Source: Siphonodentalium dalli
Lineage: Eukaryota; Mollusca; Scaphopoda; Gadilida; Siphonodentaliidae
DNA length: 64,000 nucleotides
Assembly: GCA_032622095.1 (NCBI GenBank)
Contig: CP136066.1
Span: 66,472,278 to 66,536,277, forward strand
Direction: 5' to 3'
How positions within the stretch are numbered: the first letter of the stretch is position 1; each line of letters begins with the position of its first letter. Under the pieces are notes generated by a model. That model did no database searches. It was given only the letters and a program-made list of their open reading frames with translations, and was not told the origin of the DNA. The position numbers and the translations under genes are program-made. This document shows, in pieces, positions 45,609 to 56,982 of this stretch.

Positions 45609-45737
45609 ATTCATGCCATCCAAATCATCAGATCGTTCGAGGCTGGCAGCTTCAGATTTACTGCTGAACATAACCAGCGATATCAGCACAGCGACAACGA
45701 CGAATAGTTTCATTGTTTCTTTCGGCAATTGTTATAT
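45609..45737 (-). CDS. Signal-peptide exon of a small secreted protein
   Basis: On the minus strand an acceptor (TCATCTTTGCAG) precedes 24 bases of 5' UTR, then ATG at 45713 and 35 codons ending at a strong donor (AAT|GTAAGTA) in phase 0. The peptide starts MKLFVVVAVLISLVMFSS, a textbook signal peptide with likely cut near SEA|AS, followed by SLERSDDLDGMN. I chose this ATG rather than the upstream TTG because it sits at the start of the hydrophobic core. The layout (UTR acceptor a few bases before the ATG) is the same as in the exon at 7095. The next exon is probably 41459-41307. Function unknown. Confidence 0.65.
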
Positions 45738-46900
45738 CTGCAAAGATGAATTGTCAACATAATCGAGTTTCGTGGAACGTTTTAAACCAATACATGTAGA
45801 CACATTTCGCATAATGGAAGACAGATAATTATTACGAATAGCTATTTGTATTATATTTTTTTTCGGACGGTCCAAACATCTGTTCGCAGAAATGACTGTT
45901 TTAGTTGGGATCCGACAGATGAAGCTACGCCATGGTTGTGAAATGATGCATTTAATTATTTCAACCTGGAACGTAAATTACAAAATTAGTTCACTGTTTA
46001 CAAACTATTTTATACATAGCAAGAACATCAATAAATTCCAACACGTCATTATGCGTGCTACATGGCAAACTAGTTGATCATACAAACAAGGACGTATGCG
46101 TGTGAGCTATCAAACAGTAACCAACATGCAAACTTGACCACACACATGCGATATGCATATAAAAAATTATAATAAAACGGATAGGAAATTCAAAACGTAT
46201 AGACCTTATGGGTGTGACATACATAGTTCAATTACCAATGCAATTCCACAAATAATAAATATAAGCCATATGCAGTATAGGGTATAATAGCAAAGTAAGA
46301 ACGAGAGATAATATATAGGAGTGATAGAGAAGAGAATGATTAGATGAAAGACTAAGAATACAGGTAAGTAGAACATGGGAATTATGTTAGAAATGCAATA
46401 AAATAAATACCAAAATATTGCAAATTATAACACGTTAGAACAAAATATATAGGCGACGAAATGGGGTGAATGTTAAAGAAACTTTCGCCAGTAATGTTTA
46501 TCAATTGAGTCTTAACTCATGTCTCATAACATTCGACAAGTATAAAGTTCACGGAGGTCAAATGCCATCCATAATAATTATGCACACCGTAACATCAAAC
46601 CAGTTCAATAATCATGCCATACTCACACATGGGCGGGTCCATAGCATGAACTACTTTAAGAAATCAACTCAATGTTTAGCTTCAATATACAAGTTAGAGG
46701 AATACAATCCCATTCAGTTCAATCGAATTCAGCAGTAGCAGAGAAAAGTCGCGACGCTCAGACCTAATATATCAACGATCTATCAGAAATGCGATTTCCA
46801 TTTCTGATTTCGTTCTATTCAGCGCGGGATGTATTTGTAGAAACTTGCCAGATATCTTGTCATATACCAAATTTAAACGAGTGAGTATAGAAGTAAATTT
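45738..46900. other. No supported gene
   Basis: AT-rich sequence, probably the 5' intron and flank of the minus-strand secreted-peptide gene. Its first non-coding exon was not located. Confidence 0.4.
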
Positions 46901-47002
46901 CATTTAAAAAACACTCCTTATTGGTCAATGCTCTATTGTTATATATCCGCTGTGGATAAATTAATTGATTTATTATGTGCGAGGTGATCAAGCACATTTC
47001 AG

Positions 47003-47216
47003 TGCTATAATGTTGTATCTGCCATGGTTGGTTCTGGTCCTGTCTTCCACCGCCGGTGCAGCAAAGGCTAAATGGATCAAGATGAGGAGTGCAGATGGAA
47101 TTATGCAAGCTCGTGGGATTGTTCTGGTTCATGGAGAGGGGTGCAGTTGGAAATTCCAATGTGTCCCCACCCCATCCACGGGGACAATAGATCAAATTGC
47201 TTTGGCCTGCTGCTAG
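47003..47216 (+). CDS. Possible secreted cysteine-containing peptide
   Basis: CACATTTCAG precedes the exon, and ATG at 47010 opens 68 codons. Residues 1-20 (MLYLPWLVLVLSSTAGAAKA) are a strong signal peptide. The rest contains GEGCSWKFQC and ends ALACC, giving four Cys. An alternative frame from about 47070 gives a Cys- and Trp-rich stretch (EECRWNYASSWDCSGSW), so a one-base frameshift or an unseen short intron could change the mature peptide. The upstream 100 bases are duplicated at 40620-40740. I do not recognise the family. Confidence 0.35.
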
Positions 47217-49115
47217 TGAATTCATATTTTACAGGGCCTCAAATGACAACTCTTAGTAAATCATCTATTACCAGAGTAAAGACGAGCGCTCGTTTATTAC
47301 CAGTAATCATGCTGTGATCACAGTAATCCATGACACAATACTTCACACATGCATGTACACAGATCTAAGCCAATGTAAACAAACACATAATCCAACATCA
47401 TATTTATTCAAAATCAGTATGGCACTAAGTTGATGCCATTTTTGATTTGTTGGTGACGAAATCAAATGTCTCGATCCATGGGGCAATTAACAGTCTATTT
47501 GACTATATATGTTTATTTAATGTCATTTAAAAGGACTTACTTATGTAATTATTAAATACAAAAAAAGCTGGCGTTAAACGCTGCAAAACGAATTTTATCT
47601 GGAGACTATTAATTTTACTGTAACCCAGGTTACCCGTATTCGCGTTCAAATGCAACTATATGAAAGACGTGAACTTAAAGTCACTAATTATGAAATCACG
47701 CCATGTAATTGTATGCAGATACATGTAATCGGAATTACAAACACAGTTCGGAGAAGGACAAATAGTGGACATCACTCAACATATCCATTAAAAACATTCT
47801 TTTGACGACATGAGTTTATTTTATGCGACAATGACTATTCTCTGATTATTAATATGGCGGCGTTTATACTTAGCATATTTAATATATACGTACGGATGTC
47901 AGTAGATATGCAGATATTCGGAAAAACAGATCCGAGCATGACAAATAGTAGATATCACTCAATCACATTTTTGTAAACTGCTTTTGATGACATAAGTTGA
48001 TTTTACACCGATGTAGTAATAACTATTCTCTGGTTTTGAATATGGTGTTCACACTTAGGATATTTAATATACGTACCATTGACAGTATTTACTTGAAACA
48101 TTCGCGACGAATCGACCACAACCTCCGTTTCATCAATTTCACGACCCAATTCACGTGTTAATATCCAATAAAATGCGAAACATATGACGACAAATCAAAC
48201 ACCGACAACTTGTTGAAATATAATTGTTTCAGAAATCGCGAAATCTTCATAAATCGACACAACAGAAAATAAGCGCAATATTTTATTGTTGCGCGAAATA
48301 AGCTCATATCCACATGTTATGAACACTTAAATACGCCATATATGGGCCTAAGCGCTTGATGTTAAAACAACCCTATATGAGGCATTGCAATATGAAATAA
48401 GCCCGTGTTTTACTTATTTTCACGAGAACAGACTGGAAAGTAACACCAATAAACAAACTAACGACTTACCAGATGATTGATCTTTCTAACGTGTTTTTAA
48501 TGTGACCCGCGGCATCAAACGGAATAACGGGTATATGTCGATTATGGGCTTATTTCTGAATCAAATAAGACCAATAGAAACATTGTAAATATTTAGGTCC
48601 AACGTAAACCTTTTTCAACGAGGATATGTTGCAATATGCCAGGTTATTGCATACTGAAATAGTCCAAAATATAGGTTTGTTTTAATAACCACCGTTGAGG
48701 CCCCTAAAAGCGTATTTAGTTTAATTTGCTTATTAGCTCATTTCGCGCATTTATAAAATAAGCCTGTATTGTCCTTATTTCACGAGAACCGATTATTCTG
48801 CAAAATACCGGGATTTCGTTCTATTTAGCGACACACTAATCGAAAACAGACAATCGTTAATTTTGAAATGTTTCATTAAAATAATTAAGTGGGTAGCCAT
48901 ATGTGAATAACTGAATGCACCTCTGCCGGGAAATGTTGACAAATATGAAGCATTTGATGGAAGACGGACATGTTGGCATGGATTAATTGTGGACTGTGTC
49001 TTTCTATCAATTTGAGTGTAAACAAAAATATAATATTTTGGGCGAAACTATATCTCCAGTGGTGGAAACGAATAACTATAAATGGCGCAACAGAACAAAT
49101 AGTTCGCTGTGTTTA
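47217..49115. repeat. Intergenic; repeats shared with 40.5 kb and 20 kb
   Basis: 48250-48800 contains three phrases around TTATTTTCACGAGAAC and AAGCGCAATATTTTATTG that match 40470-40600 and resemble the TTAAGCGCAA array at 20 kb. 47700-48080 contains a decayed direct repeat (CGGAGAAGGACAAATAGTGG / CCGAGCATGACAAATAGTAG). No gene is seen. Confidence 0.45.
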
Positions 49116-49480
49116 AAATATAGAAATGGTATGGTGTATCCACTTACACTCCCTCCACTAACTTCGTACAAATGAATAAATGGTATACTGCATCCACACT
49201 GTACTAACTTCATAAAAATATAGAACTGTTATGCTGTATCCACTTACACTCCCTCCACTAACTTCGTACAAATGAATAAATGGTATGCTGCATCCACACT
49301 GTAATAACTTCAAAAAAATATAGAAATGTTATGCTGTATCCACTTACACTCCCTCTACTAACTTCATATAAATATATAAATGGTATTCTGTATCCACTCC
49401 CTGTACTAACTTCATACAAATATAGAAATGGTATGCTGTATCCACATGCACTCACTTTATTCACTTCCGCTGCAGCTAGC
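49115..49480 (+). repeat. ~100-bp minisatellite of ~50-bp half units
   Basis: Seven half units alternate between AATATAGAAATGGTATGCTG + TATCCACTTACACTCCC and TGAATAAATGGTATACTGCA + TCCACACTGTACTAACTTC. The frames on both strands stay open only because of the repeat. Confidence 0.9.
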
Positions 49481-51168
49481 GACTTGACCGATCGCCCATG
49501 GATGAATAGACGTATTTCCTTCATGATATAATGTTCATTTCCGTTGTCAGGCACACAGAGGAGGTGCGGTCGGCGCCTTTTTGGATTTCCCGTACCTGGC
49601 GGAAACGGCCGCCAGTCAGGGGTTAACAGTGCCGTGTCCGCTCGAGCTATCGACTTGGAGATTGGAACTTTGGTACATTCGGATCCATTCTACACGATAG
49701 TGCAAACCCCATCTCGCTCGGACCCCTGGGGGCGGTCCGATCGGGTGCGATCGGGTGCGGTCGAGTTTTAGTAGGACCGATCGTGGGAATGTGGTGAGCG
49801 AACGTTAGCTACATGTTTGTGTCGATATATATCGTGGGAATGTGGTGAGAGAACGTTAGCCGCATGCTTTTGTCGATATACATAGACATAACCCAGAAAT
49901 ATTCATCGATTGGGCTGCGGGTGGCGCATGGATATATGTCGCGAGAGATTTCTTTAATATATAAAGATAGAAGCAAAAACATCGCGTGTGATCAACCTAA
50001 TTGTCGGACTCTCCGTGCGATTCATTTCCAAATGTTTGCTTGAATAGTTGAAGTCCAACATAAACAAAAGAAATAAAACCAAACAAACATGGGATAATCA
50101 AACTGTTTAGATACTCCGGAAAGTTCAAAAAATTACACATTGTGTTCAGAAAAGAGAACGAGTCATATTATAAACTGACCGATAACGTGTAATATTCCAA
50201 CTAATGCAACTATTATAGTCTTGTAAACTATATTATAAATTATATATCATAACTACCTTCAACAGACGAATAATCTCTCTGGTATGTGTGTATATACTGT
50301 CGTAACACTGCCACGAACAATCTTGTAAACTCAACGTTTTTTATATATATACCACTGATCTTGGGAGGTGGCATGTGGGCTTTTTTTTATATAAATCAAT
50401 ATATATGAATATGAAATCTCATATTTGCATTCCTTCTGTTGTGTGGATGTCGCCGGCTGTCGTTTGTTTGAAACAACGATTTGTGGCAACGGGAGCAGCA
50501 CCCAGTTAATATTAATACTGTTTGAAAAGGCCAAAACGGCAGTGAATTATTGCTAGTTGGATGTTCATCTTGTCTTGATGAAATGAAAGTTGGTTTTGCC
50601 ATTTACTTGCGGTATGTCGGATCAGTATATAGTCACACTAAATGGAAAACAACAATATCACCAACATTGCCGTCGTAACCCTTTTCTATATGTATTGAAT
50701 GTCTTTTTGTCTTGGTGTATTTATTGCGAGGAAGACCACAGTGGTTGCAAACAAACTAATGAATATTTCGTCGGTCATTTCCACCAACTTTTCGCACCAA
50801 TTTATTAACAACAAAACAAGAAAAAGAACAAAAAATTAAACGCAACCCATGCGGTACTATAACTCATGCCACGAATCTCTACTCTGACTTACTTTTTGGT
50901 GTTATAGCATTAAAAACAATGCAGGTAATGCATGTCTTAGTTACTACCTGTTCCATATCAATGTATGTCACAGTAGGTGAAGGTCCCGGAATGAGATTTG
51001 CACGAATAATGCGCCTTCGGTGAGCCAATTTTCCTTTGCGTCGCTTACAATCAACACATCAATGCAATCTCGACCTGGAGCCACCCCTATTGTGAAATAG
51101 ATCGGTAAACAATATATTTACACATTATGTTCTGTGTTAATGCACACGAGACTGACATCGCGGCCCTG
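49480..51168. other. No supported gene
   Basis: Around 49545-49870 sequence is GC-richer and contains CGGTCCGATCGGGTGCGATC and a ~65-bp duplication (ATCGTGGGAATGTGGTGAG at 49790 and 49830). The 75-codon frame there shows no motif. The rest is AT-rich. Confidence 0.4.
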
Positions 51169-51264
51169 GTTAATGGGCGAGAGACTGCACATTCGGAAAA
51201 TAGAACGTCGACCCCGAAGGCGAGATCGTCTAGTGTCCGAATGTCCAGTCGTGAGCCCATTAAC
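51169..51264. repeat. 96-bp inverted repeat
   Basis: The arms are GTTAATGGGCGAGAGACTGC (51169) and, inverted from 51264, GTTAATGGGCTCACGACTGG. About 24 of 29 bases match, with a ~38-base loop. A related shorter hairpin with TTAATGGGC / GCCCATTAA lies at 24558-24596. Confidence 0.75.
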
Positions 51265-52443
51265 TGACTTAAACACAGTTTTGAAAGATACAAGTATGGC
51301 CTACTTTCATACTGATGAGCAACTCCGACAAATCTCGATAAATGATACACATTTATTATAGCAACCACCAAGGGTGCTTATACTTAAGGCATGTGAATGA
51401 CGTCATATATTTTTTTCTATATCCATATATTTTTTAGAACGCGGGTATGGATTTTGGAGAAATTATCACGTGACTTCCGGTTAGCAACAGTTTGGAGATT
51501 GCCAAAAAAACGCGGAATTGGAATTATTCATCGCGATGAAAATGAAAGTAACATTTTCACAACTTACGAAGAATTCACATGTGATTTAAGTAGATTAATT
51601 TCAATTAGACCAATTTCTTTGGTTAGCTTAACGAAAACGAAAAATAAACACGTCATGACACGGTTTCTGACGTCATTTTGTATTTGTGGGCCAGAATCTA
51701 GACAAGATTGCACAATCCACGACACGCCTTGTCAAGTTGGCATGTCACATCCGTCGTGATCACTGCATGATGTTACATAAGTTATTCTTAGCGCTATGTC
51801 GCCGATAAAAGGCAAATTTGAAGCACAGCATGTGTGGTTGCTCCACTACGTGTCACAACATAATAGTCATCGAGGAATCCGCAAATCGCGCAACAGTGCT
51901 CGCCGACATGAAAACAAATGAGGTGATTGAAGTAATGAAAAACAATCAATAAATATCGCGATATCGTGCTATTAATTACCCGAAATGAGTTATAGCACGA
52001 ATAGGTTATGAGATGATACAAAAATAGAAGTGATTTAATTTATTATATTTACGGAATAATGTATATTTTGACGCGATAGAAATGGACGAACATTTACAAA
52101 TGTACGGAAAGCCGTGAATGTGCCGATGACTTGTAATAATAAAAGTATGGAACGAATCAATGTCAAAACATGAGAAATACAACATAATAGTTTAAACATA
52201 TTTTATTTGCTCAATGCATATAGTATTACATATATACACACAGGCAAAAGGGATGGGATGACAAGTGCTGCCACTTACAGTAACACCCTCTCCCTATTGT
52301 CAAAACACTAAATATATACAAATTAAACACCGACAAGAGCAAGGAAATATGTTATAACAATATAGCTATGTACAAGTTATGACAACTAACAGTATAGAGA
52401 GAACTGATGGATTGTTTCACACGTTATGTATGAGAGAAAGAAG

Positions 52444-52449
<6 letters not shown>
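51265..52449. other. No supported gene
   Basis: A 120-codon frame at 51397 has no motif or signal. The sequence is AT-rich. Confidence 0.4.

Positions 52450-52483
<34 letters not shown>
52450..52483 (+). repeat. (GA)n microsatellite
   Basis: An uninterrupted GA run of about 34 bases. Confidence 0.98.
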
Positions 52484-52491
<8 letters not shown>

Positions 52492-52609
52492 ATTGCATGT
52501 GGATGGTGTCGACAGCTTTAACGGGTTCGATAAATATTTAACGTCAAAGGGGAAATATCATCAATAATAGTTAATTCGCTATCATGTTCTTATATTAGCT
52601 CTACACATC

Positions 52610-53540
52610 TCAGACATCGAAATTGAAATGTTTTGTTTCTTTAATGAACCGATGCACGTAATTAAAGATTACAGTATTCATATCGTGACTTATATATGGG
52701 TTGCCGAACAAAAGTGTCTCGACTGATATTGTATTCACATCAAAAGGTATCAAACTATTGTATAGTCTAAGTCTTTCTCTGGCATATAGTGTGCATTCAA
52801 AGAAATAGTGGTCAACAGTCTCCTCACCGAGACCACAACTGCACAGTTTAGAGTCTATCAAATGGTTATCTACCTTGTGTTCCCGCAAGTCACTGCGTCG
52901 ACACCGGAGCTGACATTGTATAACATTAAAACGCCGCTTCCCAAATGAGAAATATTTCGGTGGTTTCAGCACAGGATTTGCGAACTTTAGCTGTTTTTTA
53001 AAATCCTCTAGACGAGAGTTTCTGCAATATGGTTCTAGTGCGTTTCATTCTGCTAGATATTTTGGGGGAAAAGATGAGTCCATTCGTTTGGTGTCGCGGC
53101 GGAGAGGGGTAAAATCAGTTGCATTTCTGAGGTCATAATCAGTTATATCGACAAAACGGGGTGGCAGCAGAGAGACCAGATAATTTGCAGCTTTCTTGTT
53201 TACGATGTTATGTAGAACCGACATTCGTTTAGTATATCGTCTGCTTTCTAGGGTATCCCAGCCAATTTCTAACATAAGGCGTTCGTGAGACACGGATCGT
53301 GTACAACCGGTGACTATCCTTGCTGCGTCGAGAGAGAGAGTGAGTAGATGGGCGCGAAGCGCCCGGGATGGTCGAAAAGATCGAGTGATCTTCTCCTTCT
53401 CCTTCTCCTTGCTGCGTCGTACTGAACATCATCTAATTTATCAAGAAGGTATAATGGAGCACCAGACCACACTGGGCTCGCATACTCCTGGATACTCGAA
53501 TGAATCATCAAATACAGTAATGCCCTAATTAATCGACTCC
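52610..53540 (-). pseudogene. LINE 3' end: post-thumb domain with CSCG zinc-like motif
   Basis: The minus strand reads IQEYASPVWSG and LLDKLDDVQYDAA (RT thumb region), then after a small insertion RIVTGCTRSVSHERLMLEIG, KAANYLVSLLPPRF, KPPKYFSFGKRRFNVIQC and CSCGLGEETVDHYFFEC, ending KHFNFDV and TGA at 52610. The C-terminal Cys/His block is typical of CR1/Jockey-group LINEs. One TGA near 53048 interrupts an otherwise clean frame. Upstream domains are missing, so the copy is 5'-truncated. It is the best preserved of the 3' fragments here and is related to the one at 5.6-6.2 kb. Confidence 0.8.
53331..53405 (-). mobile_element. 75-bp insert with 14-bp target duplication
   Basis: TCCTTGCTGCGTCG occurs at 53317-53330 and 53406-53419. 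Between them is a 75-base insert that breaks the LINE frame at DAA/RIVTG. On the minus strand it starts with GAAGGAGAAGGAGAAG, has hairpins GATCACTCGATC and GGGCGCTTCGCGCCC, and ends in a CT-rich tail (CACTCTCTCTCT). The size of the duplication points to LINE-type (target-primed) insertion of a very short RNA. Confidence 0.85.
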
Positions 53541-53644
53541 ATAGTCCATAGCCACGGCAGAGTTGTGGGTGGCTCGAATGAATCATCATATACAGTAATG
53601 CCCTAATTAATCGACCCCATAGACACGGCAGAGTTGTGGGAGGC
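53497..53644 (-). repeat. Tandem duplication of ~75 bp
   Basis: Two copies of CTCGAATGAATCATCAWATA + CAGTAATGCCCTAATTAATCGA end in GGCAGAGTTGTGGG. The inner one overlaps the start of the LINE fragment. Confidence 0.9.
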
Positions 53645-53807
53645 TTCTCGTGATTTGGTTGGGGGTATGGCTTGTTGCCATTCATCTGAAAACTCTCGCT
53701 GAGAGCTTCCCGATGAGTGGCGGCGGGCCATGTTTCCGACTGGGTCCTGAGGGGTTGCTCGTTCGTGGTTCTGCTGTGGTTGCGAGGTCTATTGCAATGG
53801 TCGATTT

Positions 53808-55372
53808 GGTACAGTCAGGTCCTTAACACTTTGCACATATATAATCATTATTATTATTATTATTATTTTATTTATTTTTTAATAATATTTTGTATTTTTT
53901 TTTTGTATTTTTTTTTTTGTATTTTTGTAAAAAAAAATTTGCTCTCTTAATATGAAATTATTCGATTACTTTTGAAAAAGATGATCCTTTATCTGACTAC
54001 CTTGAACTTATACATAACTATAATATTCAATGCTCTATTATAATTTATATATAGGTTCTTTATTTATACGTGCACTAGATATCTATAATGTTCCATATTG
54101 GACTACCACGATACACTCATGAATCGTGATGAATGGCATACACTGCTTATTACCTTTGTATATCTACATCTACGTAGTACAAATGAATCTACATATACAT
54201 AATTACAAATCCCATGATGGGTCACAAAATCTTTTGTTTTACTCGACTATTACAAAACACACCATGTATACTAGACTTAAACTGGATGGTGCTCTATTAT
54301 AGAAAACAAATCCCATGATATGAAATATGCCACTTTAACTGTGAATGTATGAATGAATTGACACATACGTACTATAACTAATGTATGTACAAATTATTTG
54401 ACGCACCAAATTTGTTTGTATTTACTGGTGTTTAGATTACAATGTATAGATAAAATGTCTCATGATGGCATGCATTTAGGGCATTGTAGGCCACTTTAAA
54501 TACCCTTAGATATGCGGATTAACCAGCACATACATCCCATGATGTGTCATAAAAGTTTATATATGACATGTGTCACTGTATTGGAATAACACTCAAAGCA
54601 TTATGTCAGACTTAGAACCCTGCTTTAATATAGAAAAATGCCATGTTCCACCCTACCCCTTGGCCTTACTACATACATATAGGCCTACACATACATGTAC
54701 TGTATACCTCTTTGTATTTCCTGGAATCATGATATCAGTCAGTATTATTATCTTTCCACATTACTTGTTGTATTTTTGTATATACTATATAGATAACCAC
54801 AAATAATGTATTATAATATGTCAAAAGGACAAAACAGAATATATGCATTCATGTGCGTGTACACAGGTATATAAACATACACAACTTCAAATTGGCTATA
54901 CCGGTATATATAGTAATTATTAATTTTTAATACTTACTTCACATTATGGTAGCCTACATATTGTACATTACATTTGTTCATAATGGACATGACTGAAACG
55001 TACGCCTTCAACTAATGATGTTTGCCAGTCAACTCAATACTGTGTCAATGGGTTAATCACCTGCAATGGATGCATATTGTAGCTACCGGTACCACGTGTT
55101 TTAGTCGAATCCATTCGTATAGCATTGAAGGCATGTCTTTGAACAACAAGTGCTTCACGTTTTCTCAATCCGAATGAATGAATGAATGTAAACACAGAAT
55201 AACTTATATAACAAACGAGAATAGAAATTAACTCAAATTTGATGTCTTCCTTGCACACGACTCACGAGAGAACGCAGCGAATTCCCGAATGCGAGGTCGT
55301 CGATCTGACCTGCAGGCTGTGACGTTTATTGTTATTGAAATAACTATGTCATGTTGTGGTACAGTCAGGTCC
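53808..55372 (-). mobile_element. Candidate 1.5-kb insertion between 15-bp direct repeats
   Basis: GGTACAGTCAGGTCC occurs at 53808-53822 and 55358-55372. The inner left side begins with an ATT/T-rich run (53847-53940), as expected for the 3' tail of a minus-strand retroposon. The interior has four decayed copies of a CCCATGATG-containing phrase (54208, 54308, 54455, 54533). No coding domain is seen. The direct repeats are the only evidence for an insertion. Confidence 0.4.
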
Positions 55373-55939
55373 GAAACATTCCGCTGAACACAATTATGTG
55401 CACTCCATTAAGACGAATTAATTAACGAATTTAGACTTCTTTTGAAGACAAAATATACTTTTTCAAAGATAATCAGAAGTCGGTATATCATACATGTACA
55501 TACACTCATGTATGCATTTTCCTGCTGTATTAATAATACGTTCTTGTTTATGTATTTTCAATATATTGGCTTACCCTCATGCATTTAGCCATAAAGGCCT
55601 ATGTTTTATCATTTTATGGAGTTATCTCTTTCTATCATGCCGTAAGTCCTCGTTGCGAGTCAATATAGACTACACGTCATGTCACAAATATGCATTTTTT
55701 GGCAATACTCACATGAAAAAATAACACGTGGAACTTAGAATTTTAATTAACCGTCGACTGAATCGTATTCGAGGACTTACTTGAAGCATATATACCCGCC
55801 GAATACAACACATCATTAAAATAATATGTACTTCATATTACGGTTAGCTCTTGTAACAATGCACGGACTATACATATTCATACTTGCATTTTTAATTCAT
55901 TCTGAAGTGGAGGGCATATATTTCATTCATTCCATTATA
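55373..55939. other. No supported gene
   Basis: AT-rich sequence between the candidate insertion and the plus-strand LINE. No target duplication matching the LINE's 3' junction was found here. Confidence 0.4.
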
Positions 55940-55949
55940 GGTCATATCC

Positions 55950-56974
55950 ATGGCTACACATAACGTAAATCTGAGTGAGGTTCGGGATTCTGATGAATAT
56001 AACTTTACAATGAAATGGAACGAAACGGAACAGGAACATGACGATTATTTTAATTCTGCTATTAATACCTGCAATGAATGTGCATACATTTCACCATCAC
56101 ATGCTATAGATCAACCAAATAAAAAATCTAATTTTTCAATATTCAGCCTCAACTGTCGAAGCATTAACGCGAATTTCGATTCATTGTGTAATCTCCTGTG
56201 CGACTTAAAGTCGAATAATAATTCATTCGACGTTTTGCTTTAACGGAAACATTCAAAATACGGCAAGCATCACACTTTCAAATACCGGGATATCACCCTA
56301 TGGAATTCAAGTGTAGAGATGATGACGATGATGGTAGAGGTGGTGTATGCCTTTACATAAAAGAATCAATCCACTATAAAAATCGACCCGACCTTAGTGA
56401 ATTTACTCCACACGTGATAGAAACAATATTCGTGGAAATTAACCCAGGAAAAAATGACTCTCGGATAATCGGCTGCGTTTACAGACCAAATACCGCACCA
56501 AAGGCCAACATTGATCAATTTTTGAAAAAAATTGACGATATTCTAGAAAAAATTAATAACCACAAATCATATGTATCGGGAGACTTTAATATTGACCTCC
56601 TCAATTTCAACTCGCATACAAAAACGAATGATTTCATAAATAACATTTTCACAAGAGGATTCGTGCCAAGGATAACTAAACCCACTCGAATGACTGATCA
56701 TTCAGCAACTCTTATCGATAATATATATACCAATAATCTACAAGGCGAATGTAAATCTGGTATAATCACATGCGATGTATCCGATCACTTCGGCATATTT
56801 TATTCAGAATCTAACCAAAAGAGACAAAACAGCCCCAATAATAACGAAACTATCACTAATCAAAGAAGTTTTAGTCCTGATAACATAATTATATTCAAAA
56901 ATCTTTTAAAATCTTGTACCTTTGACTCCATTACATATTGTAGAAGTGTCGACCAAGCATATGAATCTTCTTAG
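55950..56974 (+). pseudogene. LINE endonuclease domain
   Basis: The first frame reads FSIFSLNCRSINANFDSL, the usual start of an APE-type endonuclease, and breaks near 56235. The second frame (56300-56974) shows GGVCLYIKESIHY, VSGDFNIDLL (catalytic Asp-Asn), RITKPTRMTDHSATLIDNIY and DVSDHFGIF (catalytic His). The domain would nick target DNA to prime reverse transcription. Its order and spacing are complete apart from the frameshift. Confidence 0.85.
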
Positions 56975-56982
56975 ATATCTAT

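Noticed and set aside
49258-49554. 98-codon repetitive protein (YSIPFLYLYEVS repeats)
   Set aside because: It is a translation of the ~100-bp minisatellite. The opposite strand is equally open, and there is no start or splice context.
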